Assembly (NCBI RefSeq): GCF_000307875.1
Contig: NZ_AJLS01000118.1
Span: 1-64,000, forward strand
Length of the DNA stretch: 64,000 bases
Reading direction: 5' to 3'
From: Neobacillus bataviensis LMG 21833
GTDB taxonomy: Bacteria; Bacillota; Bacilli; Bacillales; Cytobacillaceae
Shown here piece by piece: positions 43,860 to 52,714 of the stretch (its first letter is position 1; each line of letters starts with the position of its first letter). The notes under the pieces are model-generated. The model ran no database searches. It was not told the DNA's origin and was given only the letters and a program-made list of their open reading frames with translations. A program made the position numbers and the translations under genes.

Positions 43860-44837
43860 ATGAAGGAGCAAGTTATTTTTTTCACAATAATCATGGGGTT
43901 TCTTATTTCAGTTTTACTTTCTCCCATTTTTATTCCCTTCTTAAGAAGGTTAAAATTTGGACAAAGCATTCGGGAAGAAGGACCCAAATCACATCAAAAA
44001 AAATCTGGCACGCCGACAATGGGCGGTGTCATGATTTTATTCTCGATTATCATTACCACTTTGGTCATGATGGGGAAATACTCGGATCAAATTCCGATGA
44101 CAACATTTTTACTAATATTTGTGACCTTTGGGTTCGGTTTACTCGGTTTTTTAGATGACTTTATCAAAGTAGTTTTGAAACGAAATTTAGGATTAACATC
44201 AAGGCAAAAGCTTTTAGGTCAAATTATTATTTCTGTTATATTTTATTTAATCTATAAACATACAGGACTTTCTACAGAAATTAAACTGCCATTTGGGGAT
44301 TACTCGATTGATTTAGGCTGGTCATATGTGTTTTTTATCATCTTCTGGCTCGTGGGATTCTCAAACGCAGTGAACCTGACTGATGGATTGGACGGTTTGG
44401 TATCAGGCACCGCTGCGATTGCTTTTGGGGCATTTGCTGTATTGGCGTGGAATCAAAATAACTTTGAAATTGCTGTTTTCTCTGTTGCTGTGGTTGGTGC
44501 GGTGTTAGGGTTTTTGGTCTTTAATGCCCATCCGGCTAAAGTATTTATGGGGGATACTGGATCGCTTGCACTCGGCGGTGCCATTGCAGGGATTGCCATT
44601 TTAACGAAACTGGAGATTCTGCTCATTATTATTGGCGGCGTTTTTGTTATCGAAACATTATCCGTTATTCTTCAGGTTGCCTCCTTTAAGACGACCGGGA
44701 AACGAATTTTTCGAATGAGTCCCTTGCACCATCATTATGAACTGGTGGGCTGGTCAGAATGGCGGGTAGTCGTTACATTTTGGAGTGTTGGTTTAATATT
44801 TGCGATACTAGGTATCTATATCGAGGTGTGGTTGTAA
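43860..44837 (+). CDS. mraY: Phospho-MurNAc-pentapeptide transferase
   Basis: A 325-residue polytopic membrane enzyme that transfers phospho-MurNAc-pentapeptide to undecaprenyl phosphate, making lipid I. The conserved acidic motifs [22 protein letters not shown] and [13 protein letters not shown], and the histidine motif SPLHHHYE, are all present. AGGAGGGG is five bases before the ATG. An in-frame ATG eight codons upstream overlaps the preceding gene and has no suitable ribosome binding site. Confidence 0.96.
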   Translation: MKEQVIFFTIIMGFLISVLLSPIFIPFLRRLKFGQSIREEGPKSHQKKSGTPTMGGVMILFSIIITTLVMMGKYSDQIPMTTFLLIFVTFGFGLLGFLDDFIKVVLKRNLGLTSRQKLLGQIIISVIFYLIYKHTGLSTEIKLPFGDYSIDLGWSYVFFIIFWLVGFSNAVNLTDGLDGLVSGTAAIAFGAFAVLAWNQNNFEIAVFSVAVVGAVLGFLVFNAHPAKVFMGDTGSLALGGAIAGIAILTKLEILLIIIGGVFVIETLSVILQVASFKTTGKRIFRMSPLHHHYELVGWSEWRVVVTFWSVGLIFAILGIYIEVWL

Positions 44838-46190
44838 GTGAGACAGATTGAATCCTATCAACATAAAAAAATTCTTGTCCTTGGATTGGCTAAAAGTGGT
44901 GTAACAGCTGCGACTCTGCTACATAAGCTTGGAGCATTTGTAACAGTTAACGATAAAAAGCCATTATCGGAAAATCCCGAAGCGCAAGGATTATTAGAGC
45001 AAGGGATTAAGGTAATTTGTGGTGAGCACCCAATTGAACTCCTTGATGAAGGGTTCGAACTAATTGTGAAAAATCCAGGTATTCCGTATTACAATCCAAT
45101 GATTGAAGGAGCTCTTGAAAAGGGGATACCGGTCATTACAGAGGTTGAGCTTGCCTATGAAATTTCCGAAGCACCATTTATTGCGATTACCGGGACAAAT
45201 GGAAAGACAACAACGACAACACTTGTTTTTGAAATGCTGAAAGCAGGAAAGAAGGAGCCGTTAATTGCAGGGAATATTGGGACAGTGGCTTCTGGTGTTG
45301 CCGAAGAGGCAACACAGGATAATATGATTGTCATCGAATTATCTTCGTTCCAGTTAATGGGGATCCGGTCTTTTAATCCGAAAATTGCAATCATCACAAA
45401 CCTGTATGATGCCCATTTGGATTATCACGGATCACGACGGGAATACATTAATGCCAAAGCGAACATTACGAAAAACCAGACAGAGCTGGAATATTTAATC
45501 ATAAATGCAGACCAAGAAGAAACAATGGAAATCGCCCGTCAATCAAAAGCCAGTATCATCCCGTTTTCCACAAAGCAGGAATTAACGGAAGGTGCTTTTC
45601 TAAAAGATGGCTGGATCATGTTTAATCGTGAAAAGGTAATGAAAATCAATGAAATAGCCTTACCGGGGGTACATAATCTCGAAAATATTTTATCCTCCAT
45701 GGCCGCGGCCAAACTTTCCGGGGTAGAAAATAGCTCAATCCAAGAGGTGCTCCGAACCTTTACGGGTGTCAGGCACCGTTTGCAATATGTAGCTGATGTT
45801 AATGGGCGAAGGGTTTATAATGATTCAAAGGCGACGAATAGTTTAGCGACGATCAATGCGCTTGCTGCGTTTGAAGCACCAATCATCCTGCTTGCCGGTG
45901 GGCTCGACCGCGGTAATGAATTTGATGAACTTCTGCCCTATTTGAAAAATGTAAAGTCGTTAGTCACATTTGGTCAAACCGCCCCTAAGATTGAGCGAGT
46001 TGGCGCCCAAGCGGGAATAAAAATAATCAACCGTGTCGATAATGTTGAAAAGGCAGTGCCTGAAGCTTATCGATACTCCGAACCGGGGGACATCATATTA
46101 TTGTCTCCTGCCTGCGCCAGCTGGGATCAATATAAAAGTTTTGAAGTCAGAGGAGACATTTTTATCGAGGCCGTGCATAAGCTTAAGTAA
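44838..46190 (+). CDS. murD: UDP-MurNAc-L-alanine:D-glutamate ligase
   Basis: A 450-residue Mur ligase adding D-glutamate to UDP-MurNAc-L-Ala. The N-terminal nucleotide-binding domain ([12 protein letters not shown]) and ATP motif [11 protein letters not shown] near residue 120 are clear, as is the C-terminal [14 protein letters not shown] segment. The start is GTG, directly after the mraY stop codon, with GAGGTG nine bases upstream. Confidence 0.95.
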   Translation: MRQIESYQHKKILVLGLAKSGVTAATLLHKLGAFVTVNDKKPLSENPEAQGLLEQGIKVICGEHPIELLDEGFELIVKNPGIPYYNPMIEGALEKGIPVITEVELAYEISEAPFIAITGTNGKTTTTTLVFEMLKAGKKEPLIAGNIGTVASGVAEEATQDNMIVIELSSFQLMGIRSFNPKIAIITNLYDAHLDYHGSRREYINAKANITKNQTELEYLIINADQEETMEIARQSKASIIPFSTKQELTEGAFLKDGWIMFNREKVMKINEIALPGVHNLENILSSMAAAKLSGVENSSIQEVLRTFTGVRHRLQYVADVNGRRVYNDSKATNSLATINALAAFEAPIILLAGGLDRGNEFDELLPYLKNVKSLVTFGQTAPKIERVGAQAGIKIINRVDNVEKAVPEAYRYSEPGDIILLSPACASWDQYKSFEVRGDIFIEAVHKLK

Positions 46191-46203
46191 GGGCTTGTCC
46201 AAC

Positions 46204-46232
46204 GAAAAGCGGAAGCGCTGGAGCTAGACACT
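46204..46232. repeat. Dispersed repeat, short remnant
   Basis: AAAAGCGGAAGCG followed by core CTGGAGCTAGACA (46218-46230) in the 100-bp murD-spoVE gap. Only the half element is present. Confidence 0.55.
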
Positions 46233-46293
46233 TATCTAAGTTCAGCTATTACTACTTGCTAAGCCCTAAAACTCGTGGTTGAGGTGTATAGCG

Positions 46294-47394
46294 GTGCCGA
46301 CAAAGAGAACAACTCCTGATTTTATTTTAATGATTGTCACTTTCACGCTGCTGGCAATTGGGCTCATTATGGTATACAGCGCGAGTGCGATATGGGCTGA
46401 ATTTAAATTTGATGATTCCTTTTTCTTTGCTAAAAGGCAAACCCTATTTGCCGGTGTTGGGATCATTGCCATGTTTTTTATTATGAACATTAACTACTGG
46501 ACATGGCGGACTTGGGCTAAAACCATTTTAATTGTTTGCTTTGTTTTGTTGGTACTCGTCTTGATACCGGGCATTGGGAATGTTCGCAATGGCTCAAGAA
46601 GCTGGATAGGAGTAGGAGCATTTTCGATTCAGCCTTCGGAATTTATGAAGCTGGCGATGATCGCTTTTCTGGCAAAATTCCTTTCCGAGCGGCAGAAGGT
46701 GATTACCTCTTTTAAAAAAGGACTTGTTCCTTCATTGGGCCTTGCCTTTATCGCTTTTGCTATGATCATGCTCCAGCCCGATTTAGGTACCGGAACCGTC
46801 ATGATGGGAACCTGTGTGGTAATGATTTTCATTGCCGGTGCACGGGTCAGTCATTTTGCTTTCCTAGGGCTTTTGGGTGTTGCGGGGTTTGTTGGCTTAA
46901 TTGCTTCCGCCCCCTATCGAATAAAACGAATCACCTCGTTTTTAGATCCCTGGTCAGATCCATTAGGCAGTGGATTTCAAATTATTCAATCCCTATATGC
47001 AATCGGCCCCGGAGGCTTATTCGGACTCGGTCTTGGTGAAAGCAGGCAGAAGTTCTTTTACTTACCTGAACCGCAGACAGACTTTATCTTTGCCATTCTT
47101 TCGGAAGAATTAGGATTTATTGGCGGCTCTTTTATCCTGCTCTTATTCGCACTATTGTTGTGGCGTGGAATACGCATTGCACTTGGGGCTCCTGATTTAT
47201 ATGGAAGCTTTCTTGCTGTAGGAATTATCGCCATGGTGGCCATCCAAGTTATGATTAATATCGGTGTTGTTACCGGTCTAATGCCGGTAACTGGCATAAC
47301 ACTGCCATTTTTAAGCTATGGTGGCTCCTCGTTGACCTTGATGTTAATGGCTATCGGTGTTCTCCTAAATATTAGCCGTTATTCAAGATATTAA
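46294..47394 (+). CDS. spoVE: Stage V sporulation protein E (SEDS glycan polymerase)
   Basis: A 366-residue SEDS-family protein, the FtsW/RodA paralogue that polymerises spore cortex peptidoglycan with SpoVD. Family motifs are MVYSASAIWAEF, FSIQPSEFMKL, and near the C-terminus PVTGITLPFLSYGGSS. A TTG at 46279 is in frame but directly precedes the GAGGTG ribosome binding site; the GTG at 46294, seven bases after it, yields 366 residues, the B. subtilis length as I recall. Position between murD and murG identifies it as SpoVE rather than FtsW. Confidence 0.94.
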   Translation: MPTKRTTPDFILMIVTFTLLAIGLIMVYSASAIWAEFKFDDSFFFAKRQTLFAGVGIIAMFFIMNINYWTWRTWAKTILIVCFVLLVLVLIPGIGNVRNGSRSWIGVGAFSIQPSEFMKLAMIAFLAKFLSERQKVITSFKKGLVPSLGLAFIAFAMIMLQPDLGTGTVMMGTCVVMIFIAGARVSHFAFLGLLGVAGFVGLIASAPYRIKRITSFLDPWSDPLGSGFQIIQSLYAIGPGGLFGLGLGESRQKFFYLPEPQTDFIFAILSEELGFIGGSFILLLFALLLWRGIRIALGAPDLYGSFLAVGIIAMVAIQVMINIGVVTGLMPVTGITLPFLSYGGSSLTLMLMAIGVLLNISRYSRY

Positions 47395-47401
47395 GAATGA
47401 T

Positions 47402-47435
47402 ACCCTGTTCGGTGGCAGGGTTCTTTTTATTTTTT
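47402..47435 (+). terminator. Intrinsic terminator of spoVE
   Basis: Short stem ACCCTG/CAGGGT followed by a T-rich tail (TTCTTTTTATTTTTT). Confidence 0.65.
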
Positions 47436-47539
47436 GTAAAAAAGAAATCATTACATTTAGGTAACATTCTTTTTTCATTCGCATTTTTTCATATGTTTTT
47501 ATAGTAGAATGTGTTTAGCAACTTTTTAGAGGTGAGAAA

Positions 47540-48640
47540 ATGAAAATAGTAGTAAGCGGTGGCGGGACTGGTGGACATATTTATCCTGCGCTCGCATTAA
47601 TCAGAGAAATTCAAAAAGAGAACAAAGATGCCGAGTTTCTATACATAGGTACAATAAATGGCTTGGAAAGTAAAATCGTCCCTAGGGAAAATATTGCTTT
47701 TAAATCGATTCATATTACGGGATTTAAAAGAAAGCTTTCCATAGAAAATGTCAAAACTGTTTTTCGATTTCTAAAGGGTGTGAAAGACAGCAAAAGAATT
47801 TTAAAAGAGTTTAAACCTGACATTGTCATTGGAACTGGCGGATATGTGTGCGGGCCAGTTGTTTATGCAGCACATAAGTTGCGGATTCCAACGATTATTC
47901 ATGAACAAAATAGTGTCCCGGGTCTAACCAATAAATTCTTAAGCCGCTATGTAAACAAAATTGCTATTTGTTTTGAAGAAGCAAAGGCATATTTTCCAAG
48001 TGATAAGATTGTTTTCACGGGGAATCCGCGTGCTACTGAGGTCATAGGCAAGGATGGTATAAAAGGTCGCCTGTCAGCGGGGCTTAGTACAACTAAATCT
48101 GCCGTCCTCATTTTCGGTGGCAGCCGTGGGGCACGGCCAATCAATGAGTCGGTCGTGAAAGCCTTCGCTGAATTAGCTGAAAAACCGTACCAGATTCTCT
48201 ATATTACAGGTGACGTACATTTTGAGGATGTCAAAAAGGAAGTAGAGTTGGTTGGAAGTCCGAATAATGTAGTGATAAAGCCATTTATTCACAATATGCC
48301 GGAAGTTCTTGCCGGAATTGATTTAGTTGTATCACGAGCGGGAGCAACAACAATTGCCGAAATTACCTCACTTGGTATTCCGAGCATTCTTGTCCCAAGC
48401 CCGTATGTGACAAATAATCATCAAGAAAAAAATGCCAGGTCACTAAGTGATCATGGTGCTGCTGAATTGCTTTTAGAAAAGGACTTAAATAATAAAAGTC
48501 TTGTCAACCACATTGATCGAATTCTATTGAATAAAGATAATTTACAGGATATGAAAATAAAAGCTAAGAAAATGGGTGTCCCTGATGCAGCAAGCAGACT
48601 TTATGCAGTTATGAGACAACTTGTAAAAAGTAAACCATAG
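47540..48640 (+). CDS. murG: UDP-GlcNAc:lipid I GlcNAc transferase
   Basis: A 366-residue glycosyltransferase that converts lipid I to lipid II at the inner membrane face. The N-terminal [14 protein letters not shown] loop, [10 protein letters not shown] (near residue 98), [10 protein letters not shown] and the donor-binding [10 protein letters not shown] region (near 265) are typical. AGAGGTGAG precedes the ATG. It is followed by murB in the B. subtilis order. Confidence 0.95.
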   Translation: MKIVVSGGGTGGHIYPALALIREIQKENKDAEFLYIGTINGLESKIVPRENIAFKSIHITGFKRKLSIENVKTVFRFLKGVKDSKRILKEFKPDIVIGTGGYVCGPVVYAAHKLRIPTIIHEQNSVPGLTNKFLSRYVNKIAICFEEAKAYFPSDKIVFTGNPRATEVIGKDGIKGRLSAGLSTTKSAVLIFGGSRGARPINESVVKAFAELAEKPYQILYITGDVHFEDVKKEVELVGSPNNVVIKPFIHNMPEVLAGIDLVVSRAGATTIAEITSLGIPSILVPSPYVTNNHQEKNARSLSDHGAAELLLEKDLNNKSLVNHIDRILLNKDNLQDMKIKAKKMGVPDAASRLYAVMRQLVKSKP

Positions 48641-48705
48641 GTAGCCCAAAAGATTTTTATGCATAAACTGTAATAAACGCATCATGGAAAGATAGGGTGA
48701 TAAAA

Positions 48706-49614
48706 ATGGAAGCAATTTTAACGGAATTGCAAAACTTATATATTGGGAAAGTGAAACAAAATGAACCCCTTCTTAATCACACAACAATAAAAATTGGCGG
48801 CCCGGCTGATCTTTTTATTGAGCCTTCATCAGTTGAAAATTTAAAACAGGTAATGTCCGTGATTGAAAAACACCGACTTAATTGGCGTGCGATTGGCAGG
48901 GGTTCCAATCTATTAGTATCTGACAAAGGGATTGAGGGTGTTGTAATAAAGCTCGGTTCTGGTTTGGATCATCTTGAGGTTAGCGACACCGAAATTACAG
49001 TCGGCGGAGGTCATTCGCTAGTCAGCTTAGCCACATTAATTAGCAAAAAAGGGCTGACAGGACTTGAGTTTGCCAGCGGTATCCCAGGATCTGTCGGTGG
49101 TGCCGTTTATATGAACGCCGGTGCACATGGCTCAGATATTAGCAAAATATTAACAAGGGCCCATATATTATTTGATGATGGAACGATGGAGTGGCTCTCG
49201 AATGATGAAATGGAGTTTTCTTATAGAACATCCGTCCTCCAGAAGAAACGACCGGGTATCGTGGTGGAAGCCGTTTTTCATCTTGCTCTTGGAGATCGAG
49301 CTGCAATAGTTTCGAAAATGCAACACAATAAAGATTATCGAAAAGAGACACAGCCATGGAATTTTCCGTGTGCAGGCAGTATTTTCCGAAATCCGCTGCC
49401 TAACTACGCAGGAAAGCTAATCGAAGCTGCCGACTTAAAAGGATATAGTATTGGCGGAGCAAAGATTTCCGAAATGCATGGGAATTTCATTGTCAATGCC
49501 GGAAATGCGACTGCAGTAGACGTGCTCGCCTTAATCCAGCATGTCAAGGATACCATCTATAGTCTATATGAAGTGAAGATGGAAACTGAGGTAGAAATAA
49601 TCGGAAGAAAATAG
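48706..49614 (+). CDS. murB: UDP-N-acetylenolpyruvoylglucosamine reductase
   Basis: A 302-residue FAD enzyme of the type II MurB class, reducing enolpyruvyl-UDP-GlcNAc to UDP-MurNAc. Visible motifs are [45 protein letters not shown] and CAGSIFRNP, containing the catalytic serine. A GTG at 48697 is in frame but lies within the AGGGTGAT ribosome binding site; the ATG at 48706 is preferred. Confidence 0.95.
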   Translation: MEAILTELQNLYIGKVKQNEPLLNHTTIKIGGPADLFIEPSSVENLKQVMSVIEKHRLNWRAIGRGSNLLVSDKGIEGVVIKLGSGLDHLEVSDTEITVGGGHSLVSLATLISKKGLTGLEFASGIPGSVGGAVYMNAGAHGSDISKILTRAHILFDDGTMEWLSNDEMEFSYRTSVLQKKRPGIVVEAVFHLALGDRAAIVSKMQHNKDYRKETQPWNFPCAGSIFRNPLPNYAGKLIEAADLKGYSIGGAKISEMHGNFIVNAGNATAVDVLALIQHVKDTIYSLYEVKMETEVEIIGRK

Positions 49615-49672
49615 CCATGTAAAACTAATCAAAGTTCCCAAATTTCGGCTTACTTTTCTTGTAAGAAATCCC

Positions 49673-49700
49673 TTACGAATGACAAATATTGTGTTATAAT
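49673..49700 (+). promoter_or_regulatory. Possible sigma-A promoter in murB-divIB gap
   Basis: TTACGA (49673-49678), a 16-bp spacer and a perfect TATAAT (49695-49700). A hairpin terminator follows within 80 bp. Confidence 0.45.
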
Positions 49701-49729
49701 TACTGATAACATTATATGAGGAAAAAACA

Positions 49730-49822
49730 GTGGGAACGAATAACGGCATGATTTTTCGTGCCGTTGTTCTCTTTTTTAAGTATCCTTTAACTTGTTTAGT
49801 GGACAAGCTTTTAGTAAATTAG
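49730..49822 (+). CDS. Possible 30-residue peptide between murB and divIB
   Basis: A GTG-started frame of 31 codons with TGAGG about ten bases upstream. It would encode a small hydrophobic peptide (GMIFRAVVLFFKYPL in the middle). The frame runs through the hairpin at 49742-49777, so if that hairpin is a terminator the peptide cannot be fully made. I recognise no family; treat it as tentative. Confidence 0.2.
   Translation: MGTNNGMIFRAVVLFFKYPLTCLVDKLLVN
49734..49777 (+). terminator. Hairpin terminator in murB-divIB gap
   Basis: AACGGCA/TGCCGTT (49742-49748 with 49759-49765), extended by GAAC/GTTC, then CTC and six T residues. It could end murB transcription or attenuate a short transcript from the promoter at 49673-49700. 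Confidence 0.65.
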
Positions 49823-49843
49823 GGCAACTGCTTTTTATTGAAA

Positions 49844-49964
49844 TGTCCAGCTTCAGCGCCTAGCCCCTCGAGGTCACAAACCAATCCGTCCAAAAGGTTA
49901 AAAAGCAACCTTTCGACCGGCTCGTCTTGTGCTTGTCGGGGCTGACCAAGGCGCTTGCGCTTTT
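49844..49964. repeat. Dispersed repeat, full copy B
   Basis: It begins with the reverse core TGTCCAGCTTCAG. Outer arms AGCGCCT (49855-49861) and AGGCGCT (49949-49955) pair; the next helix is AGCCCC (49862-49867) with GGGGCT (49938-49943). An internal AAGGTTAAAAAGCAACCTT hairpin lies in the centre. It ends just before the divIB ribosome binding site, so it forms part of the divIB mRNA leader. Confidence 0.82.
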
Positions 49965-49981
49965 CTAGGGAGGAATAATGA

Positions 49982-50773
49982 ATGGAAAAGGGTAAAATTG
50001 TTGCTCTAGAAGATCGTATACCAAAATTAAAGGAGCAAAGACGGCGAAAAGCCAACAAACGGCTTGTACTTCTGCTCATTTTATTTTTTACCATGATTGT
50101 CGTTATCGCGTATACTCAATCACCATTAAGTCATGTGAAACACATTACTGTTAAAGGAAATGAAGTGTATACCAAAAGTGAATTAATTAAACTAAGCGGT
50201 ATTACAAATGATACAAATATTTGGAAAGTAAGTAAAAGTGATGTCACTTCAAAGCTTGGACAGTTATCTGAAATGAAAAAGGCCATAATTAAAATTCAGT
50301 GGCCAAACACCATCCAAATTCAGGTTAAAGAGCATAAAAGGGTGGCATATCTTAAGCAAGATACTACTTTTTTTCCCGTTATGGAAAACGGTAAAATTTT
50401 AAAAGATAGAAAAACGGAAATAATCCCAGTTAATTCTCCGATTCTTTTCGAATTCACCGAAGGTAAAGTCCTTAATCAAATGGTAAAAGAGTTAGAAATT
50501 CTTCCGAGTGAAATTTTAAACTCCATTTCTGAAATTCATTATTCTCCGAAAAAAACTGATCAGTATCATATTTCCTTATTTATGAATGATGGCTTTGAAG
50601 TAAGTGCTACACTTAGAACTTTTTCGGAAAAGATGTCCCATTACCCTTCAATCATAAGCCAATTAGACCCTAACAAAAAGGGCATCATTGACTTGGAAGT
50701 AGGTTCGTATTTTAAGGCTTTTGAACCGGAAGTGGAGGAAACAGAAGTTGAAAAAGATAAAGGTGAAGGGTAA
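49982..50773 (+). CDS. divIB: Cell division protein DivIB (FtsQ family)
   Basis: A 263-residue bitopic divisome protein: basic cytoplasmic N-terminus with KLKEQRRRKANKR, one membrane segment (about residues 27-46), a POTRA domain (VKHITVKGNEVYTKSEL) and a FtsQ/DivIB beta domain. It joins FtsL and DivIC and stabilises the septal synthase. GGGAGGA lies seven bases before the ATG. The 3' end overlaps the start of ylxW. Confidence 0.92.
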   Translation: MEKGKIVALEDRIPKLKEQRRRKANKRLVLLLILFFTMIVVIAYTQSPLSHVKHITVKGNEVYTKSELIKLSGITNDTNIWKVSKSDVTSKLGQLSEMKKAIIKIQWPNTIQIQVKEHKRVAYLKQDTTFFPVMENGKILKDRKTEIIPVNSPILFEFTEGKVLNQMVKELEILPSEILNSISEIHYSPKKTDQYHISLFMNDGFEVSATLRTFSEKMSHYPSIISQLDPNKKGIIDLEVGSYFKAFEPEVEETEVEKDKGEG

Positions 50774-51458
50774 GCATTTAATCATGTCCCTTGTCTGCCT
50801 TGTTTTGGGGTTTATGTTGGCATTCTCCTTTCATCTAACCCAAAAAGAAAATCAAACAAAAAATTGGGACATGTCAAATAAGCAATATGAAAAGACCCTT
50901 GCATTAAGAGATCAGTTAATTGCCCAAGAGGAAACGAATCAAAAACTTCAAAGAGAGTTAAATCAAAAGCAAGAACAGGTTCTAAAAAATGAAAAGGATC
51001 TTTCTAAGGAAGCACAGGTTTTCCTTAACCTTGCGGAGGATGCAGAGAAGTATCGGATGTATCTTGGAAAGGTGAAGGTAAAAGGAAAAGGCGTCAAGAT
51101 TACTCTTTCTGATGGTGCATATGACCCAAAAGAAGATAATATAAACAATTATTTAGTTCATGAGCATCATGTTTTTAAGGTAGTGAATGAGCTTTATATC
51201 TCAGGGGCCGTGGCTATTGCTATAAATGGACAAAGGCTGACGAGTCATTCTTATATTGTTTGTAACGGACCAGTCATTACGGTTGATGGCGTTCCATATC
51301 CTGCACCGTTTGTTATTACTGCAATTGGTGAACCAGATGTCCTCTCGTCCGCACTAAACTTGACGGGGGGAGTTAAGGATCAATTAGTCAATGATAATCT
51401 TGTTTTTACACTGGAAAAGATAAATGAAATTGTCCTAAACCCTATTTTAGGCAGTTAA
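50748..51458 (+). CDS. ylxW: DUF881 protein YlxW
   Basis: A 236-residue membrane-anchored protein: one N-terminal membrane segment, an extracytoplasmic coiled coil (about residues 35-90) and a DUF881 domain (GVKITLSDGA, then AVAIAINGQRLTSHSYIVCNGP). The start is probably the TTG at 50748, nine bases after GGAGG, inside the end of divIB. Function is unknown; it is always next to divIB, ylxX and sbp, which suggests a division- or envelope-related role. Confidence 0.85.
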   Translation: MKKIKVKGKHLIMSLVCLVLGFMLAFSFHLTQKENQTKNWDMSNKQYEKTLALRDQLIAQEETNQKLQRELNQKQEQVLKNEKDLSKEAQVFLNLAEDAEKYRMYLGKVKVKGKGVKITLSDGAYDPKEDNINNYLVHEHHVFKVVNELYISGAVAIAINGQRLTSHSYIVCNGPVITVDGVPYPAPFVITAIGEPDVLSSALNLTGGVKDQLVNDNLVFTLEKINEIVLNPILGS

Positions 51459-51502
51459 TCAGTGTCCACCTTAAAAAGGATATTAAAGGTTAGGTGAGTA
51501 GA

Positions 51503-52234
51503 GTGGACAAGCCGAAATTAAATATAAGTTTTACTTTAATCGCAACGGTGGTTGGATTTATGATTGCGATTCAATTCCAAACGGTAAAAAAACCTGTTGA
51601 GCGTGACACACGAGATATTTGGCAGCTCCGCGAGGCATTATTAAAAGAAAAAGAACTCCAGTCCGAACTATTAAGCGAAATTCGATCGAATGAAATAAAA
51701 CTATCTGCCTATGAATCTAAACGGAAACAAAGTAAGGGGCAAGTGTTAAAGGAAACATTACAGGAATTGAAAACAGAAGCAGGACTTACTGAGGTTTCAG
51801 GACCTGGTATTACTTTACAAATTGAACCTGTAATCGAAAGTGTTCAATTGGGAACTCCAGTTACAAAAGACGTTTCACCTGAGCTGTTAAAAAGATTATT
51901 AAATGAAATAAATATGTATGATGCAAAATATGTAGCAATAGACGGACAAAGGATCATTAATAGCACCGTGATTAGAGATATTAATGGTGAAACCAAAATT
52001 GATGGCCATACGATCAGGAGTTTACCAGTAGAGATAAAAGTAGGTGTAAATGAATTGAATACGGCTGAAAAATTATCAAATCGGATGAAGGTCTCAAAAG
52101 CCAGAGATGAATTTTTTACAGAAAACTTAAGACTGAACGTATCTGCGCCAAATCAAACTATTACCATTCCCGCCTATGATAATTCCATTCGTATTAAGTA
52201 TATGGAGCCGGTCAAGGAAGGGAGTAATTCTTAA
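51503..52234 (+). CDS. ylxX: DUF881 protein YlxX
   Basis: A 243-residue paralogue of YlxW with the same plan: N-terminal membrane segment, coiled coil, DUF881 domain (GPGITLQIEP, then YVAIDGQRIINSTVIRD). Both GTG 51494 and GTG 51503 are in frame; TTAGGTGAG favours the second, but this is uncertain. It overlaps sbp by one base (TAATG). Confidence 0.83.
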   Translation: MDKPKLNISFTLIATVVGFMIAIQFQTVKKPVERDTRDIWQLREALLKEKELQSELLSEIRSNEIKLSAYESKRKQSKGQVLKETLQELKTEAGLTEVSGPGITLQIEPVIESVQLGTPVTKDVSPELLKRLLNEINMYDAKYVAIDGQRIINSTVIRDINGETKIDGHTIRSLPVEIKVGVNELNTAEKLSNRMKVSKARDEFFTENLRLNVSAPNQTITIPAYDNSIRIKYMEPVKEGSNS

Positions 52235-52596
52235 TGTGGCTTCCGATTATGGGACTTGTTCTTGGGATTATTCTTGGGTTATTAACAGAAATTCGTATTC
52301 CTGAAGAATATTCCAATTATTTGTCGATTGCTGTCCTCGCGGCATTCGACACGCTTTTCGGTGGTATCAGGGCATACTTGCAAAATATTTATGATGAAAA
52401 GGTCTTTGTTTCGGGATTCTTTTTTAATATAATACTCGCAGCAAGTTTAGCTTTTCTCGGTGTTCATCTTGGTGTAGACTTGTATTTAGCAGCAGTTTTC
52501 GCGTTTGGTGTCAGATTGTTTCAAAATATTGCCGTCATAAGACGAATATTATTGACGAAATGGTCAACAAAGAAAGAAAAAATCGAAAAAAGTTGA
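52234..52596 (+). CDS. sbp: Small basic protein Sbp (DUF1290)
   Basis: A 120-residue membrane protein with three to four hydrophobic segments (LPIMGLVLGIILGLL; AAFDTLFGGIRAYLQ) and a basic C-terminus. It matches the DUF1290 family, found just upstream of ftsA in Bacilli. Function is unknown. Its start overlaps the ylxX stop codon, so the two are translationally coupled. Confidence 0.87.
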   Translation: MWLPIMGLVLGIILGLLTEIRIPEEYSNYLSIAVLAAFDTLFGGIRAYLQNIYDEKVFVSGFFFNIILAASLAFLGVHLGVDLYLAAVFAFGVRLFQNIAVIRRILLTKWSTKKEKIEKS

Positions 52597-52604
52597 TATT
52601 TTTT

Positions 52605-52631
52605 AAAGGGAAATATGTTGTTATGACGAAT
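52605..52631 (+). promoter_or_regulatory. Probable sigma-H promoter of ftsA-ftsZ
   Basis: AAAGGGAAA (52605-52613), an 11-bp spacer and GACGAAT (52625-52631) fit the sigma-H pattern RnAGGAwWW-N11-12-RnnGAAT with one mismatch. In B. subtilis one ftsAZ promoter is sigma-H dependent, raising FtsZ at the onset of sporulation. Confidence 0.5.
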
Positions 52632-52714
52632 ATTTAAGATATTACTATGGAAACATTTATTGAACAAAATAAATTGTTGTTCGACCTAGGGAGATTAAAA
52701 GGAGGTGCCAAAGA

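Noticed and set aside
49718..49750. Eleven-codon ATG frame at 49716
   Set aside because: No ribosome binding site precedes it, and a frame that short occurs readily by chance.
28157..49964. Repeated palindromes considered as CRISPR repeats
   Set aside because: Copies are far apart, single and in both orientations, with no regular spacers and no cas genes.
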